From the NCBI GenBank assembly GCA_947489525.1, contig CANLDW010000001.1, forward strand, positions 620,001-684,000: 64,000 bases of DNA, written 5' to 3'. The notes below the pieces were generated by a model. It did not search any database, was not told the origin of the DNA, and saw only the letters and a program-made list of their open reading frames with translations. How positions within the stretch are numbered: position 1 is the stretch's first letter; each line of letters starts with the position of its first letter. Made by a program: the position numbers and the translations under genes. Shown piece after piece: positions 17,359 through 25,479 of the stretch. Source of the stretch: an uncultured Psychrobacter sp. (GTDB lineage Bacteria > Pseudomonadota > Gammaproteobacteria > Pseudomonadales > Moraxellaceae).

Positions 17359-18180
17359 ATGCCATTACAGCAAACGATTGAACAAGCTTTTGAAAACCGT
17401 AACGATTACAGCCCATCTACCATGCCGCAAGACGTCCGCGACGCAATCGAGCAAGTGCTTGAGCAGCTCGATAACGGCAGCTTGCGTGTCGCTGAAAAAA
17501 AGAACGGCGACTGGGTCGTCAATCAGTGGGCCAAAAAGGCAGTATTGCTCTCGTTTCGTCTCAATGACAACTACGTGCAAGCGGCCGGCGAGCACGTGCA
17601 GTTCTATGACAAAGTACCGACCAAATTCGCCGACTGGTCTGAGGCGCAGTTCAAAGAAGCCGGCGTACGCGTCGTCCCGCCAGCAGTAGCGCGCCGAGGC
17701 TCATACATTGCAGCAGGCGCGGTACTCATGCCCTCTTACGTCAATATCGGCGCTTATGTCGATCAAGGTGCGATGGTAGATACGTGGGCGACCGTTGGTT
17801 CCTGCGCGCAAATTGGTAAAAACGTGCATCTATCAGGTGGCGTTGGTATCGGCGGCGTATTAGAACCCTTACAAGCTAATCCGACTATTATCGAAGACAA
17901 CTGCTTTATCGGCGCGCGCTCTGAGATCGTTGAAGGCGTGATCGTTGAAGAAGGCGCAGTTATCTCTATGGGTGTCTATATCGGTCAATCCACGCGTATC
18001 TATGATCGTGAAACTGGCGAGATCCATCGCGGCCGCGTTCCTGCCAACTCCGTTGTTGTGCCAGGCAGCTTGCCCTCAGAAGATGGCACGCACAGTCTAT
18101 ACGCTGCTATCATCGTCAAAAAGGTCGATGCCCAAACCCGTGCTAAGACAGCGGTTAATGAATTACTGCGTTTGGACTAA
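17359..18180 (+). CDS. dapD: 2,3,4,5-tetrahydropyridine-2,6-dicarboxylate N-succinyltransferase
   Basis: Cytoplasmic enzyme of the succinylase branch of lysine and diaminopimelate synthesis: it transfers succinyl from succinyl-CoA to tetrahydrodipicolinate. At 273 residues it matches E. coli DapD (274). The N-terminal helical domain is followed by a left-handed beta-helix of hexapeptide repeats ([38 protein letters not shown]) and by the conserved [21 protein letters not shown] segment. SD GAGGATATC lies directly before ATG 17359. A strong hairpin follows the stop codon. Confidence 0.98.
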   Translation: MPLQQTIEQAFENRNDYSPSTMPQDVRDAIEQVLEQLDNGSLRVAEKKNGDWVVNQWAKKAVLLSFRLNDNYVQAAGEHVQFYDKVPTKFADWSEAQFKEAGVRVVPPAVARRGSYIAAGAVLMPSYVNIGAYVDQGAMVDTWATVGSCAQIGKNVHLSGGVGIGGVLEPLQANPTIIEDNCFIGARSEIVEGVIVEEGAVISMGVYIGQSTRIYDRETGEIHRGRVPANSVVVPGSLPSEDGTHSLYAAIIVKKVDAQTRAKTAVNELLRLD

Positions 18181-18210
18181 GTCGACACTGAAAACGAGTT
18201 AAAGTTATCA

Positions 18211-18240
18211 AGGGGTGTTTAGGCGATTCTAGACACCCCT
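18211..18240 (+). terminator. Hairpin after dapD
   Basis: 12-bp stem AGGGGTGTTTAG/CTAGACACCCCT with one G-U pair and a 6-base loop, followed by ATTTTA. The T-run is short, so termination may be partial and let transcription continue into queE. Confidence 0.75.
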
Positions 18241-18276
18241 ATTTTAATGAGCCCACCAAATAGAGTGTTTTTTTCT

Positions 18277-19005
18277 ATGTCAACGTTACGAACGCCTTTT
18301 ATCCCTGTTACCGACCCCGAAGCAGGCCTGCGTATCACTGAGATTTTTTATTCCCTACAAGGCGAGGCGCTGACCTCAGGCCTGCCAACGATATTTGTAC
18401 GCTTGACGGGCTGTCCGCTTAGATGCGTTTACTGTGATACCGAATATGCCTTTACCGGCGGCGTGCGTCAGTCGCTAGATACCATTATTACCACTATCAA
18501 AAGCTATCCATGTAAGCGTATCTGCGTGACAGGCGGCGAACCCTTAGCGCAGCCCAATGCTATCGCTCTCATTAAACAGCTACTGCTCGAAGAGTATGAG
18601 ATCTCACTTGAGACCGCAGGGGCGCTATCGGTGCAAAACGTACCGCCTGTTGTGAGCAAAGTCATGGATCTAAAAACGCCAAGCTCAGGAGAAGTTGATA
18701 AAAATCTGTGGTCTAATCTTAAACATCTAACGCCCCACGATCAGATTAAATTTGTCGTTATGAACCGTACAGACTATGAGTGGGCAAAAGCCAAACTCAA
18801 CGAGCATCAATTGCATAAAAAAGTAGGTACGGTTTGGTTTTCGCCGATGTTTACTGTCGCTGATGATACTGATAAGGCGAACTTTACGCCTGAGGTACCC
18901 GTGCTGGCTCGCGAGCTTGCCGAATGGATATTACACGATGCTCTGCCCGTACGCTTTCAGTTACAACTGCATAAAATCATCTGGGCGGATGCTAAGGGTA
19001 AGTAA
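18277..19005 (+). CDS. queE: 7-carboxy-7-deazaguanine synthase
   Basis: Radical SAM enzyme that converts 6-carboxy-tetrahydropterin to 7-carboxy-7-deazaguanine in the queuosine tRNA-modification pathway. The cluster motif is C46-x3-C50-x2-C53 (CPLRCVYC), followed by DTEYAF as in classical QueE, and CVTGGEPLAQ (SAM-binding GGEP). Residues 20-32 (ITEIFYSLQGEAL) form the usual QueE substrate-binding start. 242 residues fits the longer QueE class. I start at ATG 18277 because the 10 codons before it have no family support and sit next to the dapD hairpin. No other queuosine gene (queC, queD) is nearby. The TRIC gene follows after 2 bp. Confidence 0.95.
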   Translation: MSTLRTPFIPVTDPEAGLRITEIFYSLQGEALTSGLPTIFVRLTGCPLRCVYCDTEYAFTGGVRQSLDTIITTIKSYPCKRICVTGGEPLAQPNAIALIKQLLLEEYEISLETAGALSVQNVPPVVSKVMDLKTPSSGEVDKNLWSNLKHLTPHDQIKFVVMNRTDYEWAKAKLNEHQLHKKVGTVWFSPMFTVADDTDKANFTPEVPVLARELAEWILHDALPVRFQLQLHKIIWADAKGK

Positions 19006-19007
19006 CC

Positions 19008-19643
19008 ATGGTTAATGATTTGATTTTTCCAGATATATTACTCTACTTGCTCGATATGATCGGTATTGTTGCTTGTGCGATTGCAGGGACACTACTAGCG
19101 CAGCATAAGGGTTTTGATATTGCAGGTTGTATTTTAGTCTCTATGGTTAATGCGATTGGCGGCGGCACGCTACGCGATATGGCATTGGATCGACATCCGC
19201 TATTTTGGATGACAGATCTTAACTACGTCATCGTTATTACTGCAACTTCATTGATTTTACAAATTTTCTTTCATTTGTATCATAAGATTGACAATGCGCT
19301 TAAGCTTTTTGATGCTATTGGGCTGGCTGCTTTTAGCGTGATTGGCTTTAAGGTGGCACTTAATCAGGACGTGGCACCGCTGATAGCAGTGATGATGGGG
19401 GTATGGACAGCGATTCTTGGCGGGCTACTGCGCGATATTATCTGTAATGAGATACCACTGGTGCTACAGCGTGAGATATACATTACGGCTAGCGTAGCAG
19501 GCTCAGTGACTTACCTTTGCCTTGATTATTTGGGTCTAAATCCTGGACTCAATGAATTTGCAATGCTCAGCGTTATCTTTGCGGTACGGATGCTCGCCCT
19601 TAAGTTTGACTGGCACCTGCCGTCCATTCGTTTGGTTCAATGA
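19008..19643 (+). CDS. TRIC/YicG family cation channel protein, paralogue 1
   Basis: Membrane protein of about seven helices, formerly UPF0126 and now placed with trimeric intracellular cation channels (TRIC). Each half carries the glycine motif: AIGGGTLRDM in the first and ILGGLLRDI in the second, with conserved DRHPLFWM and CNEIPLVLQREIY. Eukaryotic TRIC and some bacterial homologues conduct K+ or Na+; YicG itself has been linked to glycine transport in E. coli. The start lies 2 bp after the queE stop and the end overlaps the next gene by 4 bp, so the three are probably translated from one message. It is about half identical by eye to its downstream paralogue. Confidence 0.88.
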   Translation: MVNDLIFPDILLYLLDMIGIVACAIAGTLLAQHKGFDIAGCILVSMVNAIGGGTLRDMALDRHPLFWMTDLNYVIVITATSLILQIFFHLYHKIDNALKLFDAIGLAAFSVIGFKVALNQDVAPLIAVMMGVWTAILGGLLRDIICNEIPLVLQREIYITASVAGSVTYLCLDYLGLNPGLNEFAMLSVIFAVRMLALKFDWHLPSIRLVQ

Positions 19644-20308
19644 CTATGTTAACCCTTGCCTTAGATGCTACTCTAATCACCACCTTTGATCCGCGCTCGC
19701 TGATTTATTTATTCGACATGATCGGTATTGTTGCTTGTAGCGTCTCAGGGACGATCTTAGCGAAGCACAAAAACTTCGATGTGTTTGGTTGTCTGCTGGT
19801 ATCGATAGTTACGGCTATTGGCGGCGGTACGGTGCGCGATGTCATTTTGGATCGTCATCCGCTGTTTTGGATGGTGGATATGAGCTACTTGACGGTCATT
19901 ACGATATCTTCTTTGGTCATGCAGATGTTCTTTCATCTCAATTCAAAACGCGTGGATACCTTTTTAAAATTATCCGATACGATAGGATTATCCGCTTTTA
20001 CGTTAATCGGTATCAAGGTTGCTGATGGTATGGGCGCTAACGTTCCTGTGGCGCTACTCTTAGGCGTCGTCACTATTGTCGTTGGCGGTATCATCCGCGA
20101 TATGATCTGCAATGAGATTCCGCTTGTACTCCAGCAAGAGATCTACATTACTGCCGCTCTAACGGGCGGTATTCTTTACTTTGCGCTGTATAATCTAGGC
20201 GTAACCGAATGGATTGCCGACGTCTCTGCCATGAGTACGATATTTGTGTTGCGCATGCTGGCGATTCGCTATGATTGGCAGTTTCCTACGCTTGAGTGGA
20301 AGTTTTAA
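19640..20308 (+). CDS. TRIC/YicG family cation channel protein, paralogue 2
   Basis: Same family and layout as the gene it overlaps by 4 bp: LIYLFDMIGIVACSVSGTILAKHKNFDVFGCLL, AIGGGTVRDVILDRHPLFWM and VVGGIIRDMICNEIPLVLQQEIY. The N-terminus is about 11 residues longer. ATGA overlap with the previous stop suggests translational coupling. Two adjacent members may form hetero-oligomers or have different ion preference, but this is only an inference; TRIC channels are normally homotrimers. It converges with recJ, only 16 bp away, and no obvious terminator fits between them. Confidence 0.88.
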   Translation: MTMLTLALDATLITTFDPRSLIYLFDMIGIVACSVSGTILAKHKNFDVFGCLLVSIVTAIGGGTVRDVILDRHPLFWMVDMSYLTVITISSLVMQMFFHLNSKRVDTFLKLSDTIGLSAFTLIGIKVADGMGANVPVALLLGVVTIVVGGIIRDMICNEIPLVLQQEIYITAALTGGILYFALYNLGVTEWIADVSAMSTIFVLRMLAIRYDWQFPTLEWKF

Positions 20309-20324
20309 GTCTACATAAAGCGCT

Positions 20325-22205
20325 TTATTTGACTACTGCCAAATCGCGCACCATCAGCTGCAAACTTTGTTTACCGTTCCACTCGTTGATATCCAGCTCA
20401 AACAAGATATGTACCTGCTCGGCGCGATAATCCCAAGCATCTCGATCGTAGTTAAAGTAGATCGCATCGATAGGATACTGCACCTCAGGGTAACGTAGCG
20501 ATAACTTCAGATGCTTATCCTTTAATACTTTAAAGCTAAGCACCTCAAACACGCCATCGAACATCGGCGGCGCAAAACCGTGACCCCAGATACTAGCCGT
20601 TGCTAGATGCTCGGCAAACCCTAAGCTAAAATCCTGCGCTTGCAAAGGCCCATCGGTGAATTTTTGCTCAGCGAATAGCGCATCATCCAGCTGCGCCATC
20701 GTCTCATTAAAGGCAGTGACAAACTCATCAAAGTGACTGCGTTTCAAAGTTAAGCCTGCCGCCATAGCATGACCACCGAAGTGACTTATCAGGTTCGGAT
20801 GCTGCTCAGCGACTTGCTCAATCGCATCACGAACGTGCACGCCAGCAATTGAGCGCGCTGAGCCTTTGATTAAATCATTGTCAGTCGTCTTTTGGGTATC
20901 AGCAGGCGCAAACACGATGCTTGGACGATAATGACTCTCTTTTAATTGGCCTGCGACAATACCGATGACCCCTTGATGCCAATCGTCTTGATAGAGCACA
21001 ATACTGCGCTGGTTTGGCGCGGTTGTTTTTATGGCATTTTTAATATCAGCGCTTTTAATATCAGCACTCTTAACCATGATATCGCCGTCATCTAGGTTGG
21101 GATTAGTATCTGGCACCTTATTATCCAGCACATCGTTGTCTCTAGAACCGTCGTCTTCACTATCATCACTCAGTGCCTGCACGATTTGATCCGCCTGCGC
21201 GCGCATCTCACCTTCGACTTGACGACGGCTACGGTTAAGCTGCTCAAGCTCGCCTGCAAGCCTTTGCGCACTATTCCAATCGTCAGCCAGCAAGCATTCA
21301 ATACCGATACGCATATTGTCCATACGTCCAGCAGCGTTGATACGCGGACCGAGTACAAAGCCAAAATCCTGTGCTTGCATCTTTTTCGGATCGCGTCCCG
21401 CTTGCTCAAGTAGCGCGAGTATACCCATACAGCAGCGCCCTTGACGTATCTCGTTTAAACCATGATGTACCAAGATTCGATTGTTTTTATCAAGTATACC
21501 GACGTCTGCAATAGTTCCTAATGCGACAATATCCATATATTGGCTTACTTGGACACTAGGCTTACCTGCCAGACGGCGTTGTTTAGCCAAACGACCTAAA
21601 ACATAAAACGCGACCCCAACGCCGACGAGCGACTTACTCGCGAAGCTGCAATTAAGCTGATTGGGATTCACTACCGCTTCAGCAGGTGGTACCGGTTTGG
21701 TGGTCAGGTGGTGATCGGTAATAATGACCGTAATACCTTCGGCTTGTGCCCGCGCCACTCCCTCATGACTTGAGATTCCATTATCAACAGTGACAATCAT
21801 ATCAGGTTGATACCTCTCAATACCCAATGCGACAATCTCAGGGGTCAAACCGTAGCCGTACTTAAAACGATCAGGCACCAAAAAATCAACACTCGCGCCC
21901 ATCTTAGTTAGTGTACGCATCATCAGCGCCGTACTCGTAGCACCGTCACAGTCAAAGTCGCCTACGATAAGAATGCGCTGAGACTCATCAATTGCTGCAT
22001 CCAAAAGATCCACTGCAGTGGTAATACCATACAGATCGTCTGCAGGAAGTAGACCTGCTAAACTGGTCTCAAGATCAGCAGGATCAGTAATCCCGCGACC
22101 CGCATATAGTCTAGCAAGCGTAAAAGAGTTTGCGGCAAGTGGCTGCAACGCAGGAGGTAACTCATCAATGTGAGTTTGGGTATAACGGGGGGTTAAATTT
22201 AGCAT
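20325..22205 (-). CDS. recJ: Single-stranded-DNA-specific exonuclease RecJ
   Basis: 5'-3' exonuclease on single-stranded DNA, used in mismatch repair, RecFOR recombination and base-excision repair. The DHH phosphoesterase motifs are intact: VGDFDCDG (D83, D85, D87), VTVDNGIS, ITDHHLT, and GPRINAAGRMDN in the DHHA1 linker, with the GGHAMAAGLT motif in the DHHA1 domain. 626 residues is longer than E. coli RecJ (577) because of an acidic, low-complexity insertion of about 55 residues after the helical linker. This contains DDSEDDGSRDND and a small repeat (KSADIKSADIK), and is probably a flexible loop. Start ATG 22205. The gene stands alone on the minus strand. Confidence 0.97.
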   Translation of the reverse strand: MLNLTPRYTQTHIDELPPALQPLAANSFTLARLYAGRGITDPADLETSLAGLLPADDLYGITTAVDLLDAAIDESQRILIVGDFDCDGATSTALMMRTLTKMGASVDFLVPDRFKYGYGLTPEIVALGIERYQPDMIVTVDNGISSHEGVARAQAEGITVIITDHHLTTKPVPPAEAVVNPNQLNCSFASKSLVGVGVAFYVLGRLAKQRRLAGKPSVQVSQYMDIVALGTIADVGILDKNNRILVHHGLNEIRQGRCCMGILALLEQAGRDPKKMQAQDFGFVLGPRINAAGRMDNMRIGIECLLADDWNSAQRLAGELEQLNRSRRQVEGEMRAQADQIVQALSDDSEDDGSRDNDVLDNKVPDTNPNLDDGDIMVKSADIKSADIKNAIKTTAPNQRSIVLYQDDWHQGVIGIVAGQLKESHYRPSIVFAPADTQKTTDNDLIKGSARSIAGVHVRDAIEQVAEQHPNLISHFGGHAMAAGLTLKRSHFDEFVTAFNETMAQLDDALFAEQKFTDGPLQAQDFSLGFAEHLATASIWGHGFAPPMFDGVFEVLSFKVLKDKHLKLSLRYPEVQYPIDAIYFNYDRDAWDYRAEQVHILFELDINEWNGKQSLQLMVRDLAVVK

Positions 22206-22540
22206 GACCGTATTCTACTGACTTTGCTTGAGAGCTACAATATTAATTTATGAATCAATGACGTACCCTTGTCGCGCTACCCTTGATCTATATTAATTTG
22301 ATTGCATAGCAAGCTAGTCGCTACTTACAAAAACTGTGCATAGTTACGGCAATTTCCAGCATTTTGCTACAAAGCTCCGATTGCATGCTCCCTGTAAATC
22401 CATAAAATAGTAGTAATTAAAAAGCTCAACAGTAACATTTTAATAAAATATCTATGTGTAAGTACCTAACAAATAGTAAATACCCAAATAGTTAGCTTTA
22501 TTTTTAACTTATCGACTCGAATAAATTATGAGGATTTTTT
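22206..22540. other. Divergent spacer between recJ and the 171-aa gene
   Basis: 335 bp, AT-rich. It must hold both promoters. I see no repeat, hairpin or box pair strong enough to call, apart from the ribosome binding site GAGGA at 22529 for the downstream gene. Confidence 0.5.
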
Positions 22541-23056
22541 ATGAAGACCACTCCAGCTGCCGAAAAACTACCAAACACTATTGATCCTAATCTTGATCTC
22601 GATCAGGTCAAAAAAGAGTGCAAAAAACTCGTTAAAAAGCGTGCTAGAGTATCTGCTGGCGTTGCAATTGTTCCTGTTCCTTTCTTTGATGTGGCAGTCG
22701 ATGCTGGCATGCTCACGCAGCTGATACCTGAAATCAGCGAGCGCTTTGGCTTGATTGAAGGCCGTCAGTCAGCTGTCGATTTACAATCACGTGAAGTGCA
22801 TTGGAAAGCGTTAAAAGACCGTACGGTCGATTTTGCTGGTCTTATGGCGACGCGTGGCATCGTCAAAAAGACTATTCAAGGCTTCGGTGGTCGTATTGCT
22901 GCTAAGCAAGTCACTAAGTTCATTCCGCTAGGTGGCCAATTGGTTGCAGCGACTATGGGCTATACTATTTTTAAGAAGATCGCAAATGATCATATTGATG
23001 AATGCTATAAACTTGCAAAAGACATCCAAAAAAAGCAGCACAGCAAGAATGTCTAA
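22541..23056 (+). CDS. Hypothetical protein with EcsC/DUF697-like hydrophobic core, 171 aa
   Basis: I do not recognise it with certainty. The sequence has a charged N-terminus, a KKRARVSAGVAIVPVPFFDVAVDAGMLTQLIPEISERFGL segment (split here as KKRARVSAGVAIVPVPF and FDVAVDAGMLTQLIPE), and a glycine-rich second hydrophobic stretch FIPLGGQLVAATMGYTIFKKI. The combination of a PVPFFD loop followed by an IPEI helix and a later FIPxGG loop resembles EcsC and DUF697 (YcjF-type) proteins, which associate with membranes or GTPases. The C-terminus is lysine-rich. ATG 22541 has GAGGA 7-8 bases upstream. It is monocistronic with a very strong terminator. A membrane-associated role is an inference. Confidence 0.75.
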   Translation: MKTTPAAEKLPNTIDPNLDLDQVKKECKKLVKKRARVSAGVAIVPVPFFDVAVDAGMLTQLIPEISERFGLIEGRQSAVDLQSREVHWKALKDRTVDFAGLMATRGIVKKTIQGFGGRIAAKQVTKFIPLGGQLVAATMGYTIFKKIANDHIDECYKLAKDIQKKQHSKNV

Positions 23057-23090
23057 ACATGATGTAGATTATTCATTTTTAATGCTTAAG

Positions 23091-23120
23091 ACCAACTAGG
23101 TTAACCTAGTTGGTTTTTTT
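23091..23120 (+). terminator. Rho-independent terminator
   Basis: Perfect palindrome ACCAACTAGGTT/AACCTAGTTGGT at 23091-23114 followed by seven T residues including the last of the stem. Confidence 0.92.
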
Positions 23121-23232
23121 AAAGATTAAGAAAAGACCTGTAAATAAATTTTAGAAACTTTATCCATGTACTGTTTACATTCATTAATTTTAGTGTAATA
23201 TTCCAAGTACTTTTGTTTACTTAGGCGTTGAT

Positions 23233-24177
23233 ATGAATACATTAAAGATTACCTCATTAGCTTCTGCAATTACCTTTAGTTTGCTTTTGACAGGATGTGG
23301 TTCCGATTCAGACAGTAACAATGTAAGCTCTTCAAATGGTAACGAAGATAATATCCCTACTACAGTTCTGCCACCTGAAGGCGTTAATGTAACCGCAGAT
23401 AATACCTTCCAAGTATATAGCTTTAGCTACAATTTAGGGGGTGAAGATGAATCTCAGAACTTTCTAACTCGAACCCTAGATACTGTCAGGGCTGGTAATT
23501 TAATTAGTAGTACTGATACTGTTGTAGTTGCAGGTAATGGGAATATTGATGATGACGACGATGATGATGATTCTGAATTTACTATCTTAAGTAATAATTT
23601 TCAGTACGTTGTCAGAGATGATGATACCCAAATAGGTATCCCATTTTATGGTTTGACTACTGATTACCTAACACTTAGAGACGATAGTTCAAACAAATCA
23701 ATCATTTATAAAGTCGGTTATGACCGCATTGATCTAAGTGGCGTTCCTATTAACTCTCGTGAATATGCCACACCGCTTGCAGCTTTTGAAAATCCTAATA
23801 ACTTGAACTTTCCTAGCGGCTCAACATGTTGGGCGCAAACAACAACAAGTTGGTCGGATAATGTATATTTAACCAACTTTAATGATATTTCTGATTTTAC
23901 TTCTGTTGAAGAATGGCGTAACGCTGGGTTTAATATATTCTATAACGGAGTAGCCTCAGACCTCGTTGGTACTAACAACCAATATGCAGCCTATCGACTT
24001 ACTGATGATGAAACTGGATTTACGTATCCTGCACTTATAGAGAGTAATAGCCGTTTCTACAACGCGGGGTACATACCACGTGATATAAGTCAGATTACTG
24101 TTGGAGATTGTGAACGTTATAATAAAGTAGCAGCGGACTATATTAGTCAACTTATTAAAGATTATTATAATAGATAA
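23233..24177 (+). CDS. Hypothetical lipoprotein, 314 aa
   Basis: A type II signal peptide is clear: MNTLKITSLASAITFSLLL followed by the lipobox LTGC, so the mature protein starts with lipidated Cys22. The next 20 residues are a Ser/Asp/Asn-rich linker with GSDSDSNN. Around residues 110-117 there is a run of eight aspartates (NIDDDDDDDDSEF). The rest is globular-looking, with aromatic and Asn/Thr-rich beta-type sequence and three cysteines (CWAQ, GDCERY). I do not recognise a domain. The aspartate run may bind calcium or simply be a flexible loop. Flanked by strong terminators on both sides, so it is transcribed alone. Confidence 0.8.
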   Translation: MNTLKITSLASAITFSLLLTGCGSDSDSNNVSSSNGNEDNIPTTVLPPEGVNVTADNTFQVYSFSYNLGGEDESQNFLTRTLDTVRAGNLISSTDTVVVAGNGNIDDDDDDDDSEFTILSNNFQYVVRDDDTQIGIPFYGLTTDYLTLRDDSSNKSIIYKVGYDRIDLSGVPINSREYATPLAAFENPNNLNFPSGSTCWAQTTTSWSDNVYLTNFNDISDFTSVEEWRNAGFNIFYNGVASDLVGTNNQYAAYRLTDDETGFTYPALIESNSRFYNAGYIPRDISQITVGDCERYNKVAADYISQLIKDYYNR

Positions 24178-24196
24178 CCCTTTTCACTCTATTGCT

Positions 24197-24231
24197 AAAA
24201 CCAGTCAGATATGATATTTGACTGGTTTTTT
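24197..24231 (+). terminator. Rho-independent terminator after the 314-aa lipoprotein
   Basis: 11-bp stem AAAACCAGTCA/TGACTGGTTTT with an 11-base AT-rich loop, then T residues. Confidence 0.9.
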
Positions 24232-24367
24232 CATGCCCGTACAGTAGAGAGATGATAAACATACAGCACATCTTTAACGACTTAATTTTAAATAGATTTC
24301 ATCTCAACTTTAAGTCTATACTACTCTTTGAGCTGCCATTATTACTCCTACCAATCTAGGGTCCCAC

Positions 24368-24790
24368 ATGAAAACTATCTCATTCTCTATCATTATGCTG
24401 GCAACTGTTGCTCTAGCAGGCTGTGCTACTGGAACCAATACGAATACGAATACGAATACGAATACGAATACGAATAACAGTACCAACAACCCTATAGGCG
24501 CTGCGAATACTATAGGTATGAATATTTTAAAAACCGCTATTGATAACCAATGCCGTAGCCAAATTGAACAGCAGACTGCATGGCAAATTGCTAGTGTCGC
24601 TATGACTGACAATCAAGAAGAAGCAGTAAAAGATAAGGTATGTAACTGCGTCAGCGAGCAGGCTCCGCAGCATGTGACACTTACTGAGCTTGGTAATGCT
24701 GCCATAGATGCTGAATATCGCACCAGACTAGTCACACGTGTCGTCGCAAAATCTCTACAAAGCTGTTATAGCAACTTCGTCGCAGCCTAG
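24368..24790 (+). CDS. Small lipoprotein with a Thr-Asn repeat linker, 140 aa
   Basis: The signal peptide ends in the lipobox LAGC, so Cys19 is the lipidated residue. Immediately after it comes GTNTNTNTNTNTNTN, encoded by six perfect AATACG hexamers. The repeat makes the linker length variable by slippage without frame loss. The remaining part has four cysteines (QCRSQ, VCNCVSE, SCYSN), which may form two disulfides, and no family I recognise. The product would be anchored in the outer or inner membrane facing the periplasm. It is transcribed alone and ends in an exceptionally long hairpin. ATG 24368 lies in a weak ribosome-binding context. Confidence 0.85.
   Translation: MKTISFSIIMLATVALAGCATGTNTNTNTNTNTNTNNSTNNPIGAANTIGMNILKTAIDNQCRSQIEQQTAWQIASVAMTDNQEEAVKDKVCNCVSEQAPQHVTLTELGNAAIDAEYRTRLVTRVVAKSLQSCYSNFVAA
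24437..24472 (+). repeat. In-frame hexamer repeat AATACG x6 inside the lipoprotein gene
   Basis: Six perfect copies, then a degenerate AATAAC. Each unit adds one Asn-Thr pair just after the lipidated cysteine; changes in number keep the frame. Confidence 0.95.
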
Positions 24791-24812
24791 TCAAGGTTAG
24801 GTGACAGTGCAA

Positions 24813-24852
24813 AAAAGCGCAGAATATAGTAGTTACTATATTCTGCGCTTTT
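24813..24852 (+). terminator. Very long rho-independent hairpin
   Basis: 19-bp perfect stem (24813-24831 with 24834-24852) and a 2-base loop, A-rich on the left and T-rich on the right. It can act in both directions, for the lipoprotein and for the converging 126-aa gene. Confidence 0.9.
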
Positions 24853-24887
24853 CTTTATGTACCAGCTTTGCGTTGCCTGTGAATGCT

Positions 24888-25268
24888 TTAGTATTTATCC
24901 GCTTCGGTAATTACTGCATTATCCGGTAGTGGCGCTGTAGGGGATAATACTTTTGTCGTCCGGAAATACTTAGAATGACTATCTATGATGTCATTAACGT
25001 TATCGATTAAATCCTCAATTACATCATCGTATATGCCATGATGCAACTCTGTCTCAAACGCTGTAAAAGGATGCTTACGAGCCGCCGCTCTAACATCTGC
25101 GATACCTTGCTTCTTATAGAAGATGTTAACAGTACCATCGCTGTTTAAACAGCAGCTAAGCTCTCCACCATCAACCTCCATATCCATACGTTTAGGTTCA
25201 AAAATATAGTCGTCAACATCGATTAGCTCTTTTTCTATACCTTTTTTGAATAGTGCTTTAACATCCAT
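24888..25268 (-). CDS. Hypothetical acidic protein, 126 aa
   Basis: I do not recognise a family. The protein is small, soluble and acidic, with no signal peptide or membrane segment. Visible features are a Cys pair in GELSCCLNSDGTVNIFYKK, which looks like a beta-hairpin, and a central ETELHHGIYDDVIEDLIDNVNDIIDSH helix rich in Asp and Ile. The start at 25268 is supported by AAGGA about 14 bases upstream, a little far. Its convergent position relative to the lipoprotein, sharing the long terminator, says nothing about function. Confidence 0.7.
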   Translation of the reverse strand: MDVKALFKKGIEKELIDVDDYIFEPKRMDMEVDGGELSCCLNSDGTVNIFYKKQGIADVRAAARKHPFTAFETELHHGIYDDVIEDLIDNVNDIIDSHSKYFRTTKVLSPTAPLPDNAVITEADKY

Positions 25269-25479
25269 TATGAAAGTTCCTTATTAGTCCGAAATAGTTC
25301 AATAGTTATTAATCAAAAAAATAATATTGTGCGTTAGATATAAATCATATCGTATAAGATGTCATACACCCTGTTAAGGCAAAAAATGTAAAACTGCGTG
25401 TGCGCTTAGTAAAGAAAAGCGAGCTATCGCTGTAGCAGACAAATCAATAACTCACTAGACTCTGAAGTGTCGAACCTTT

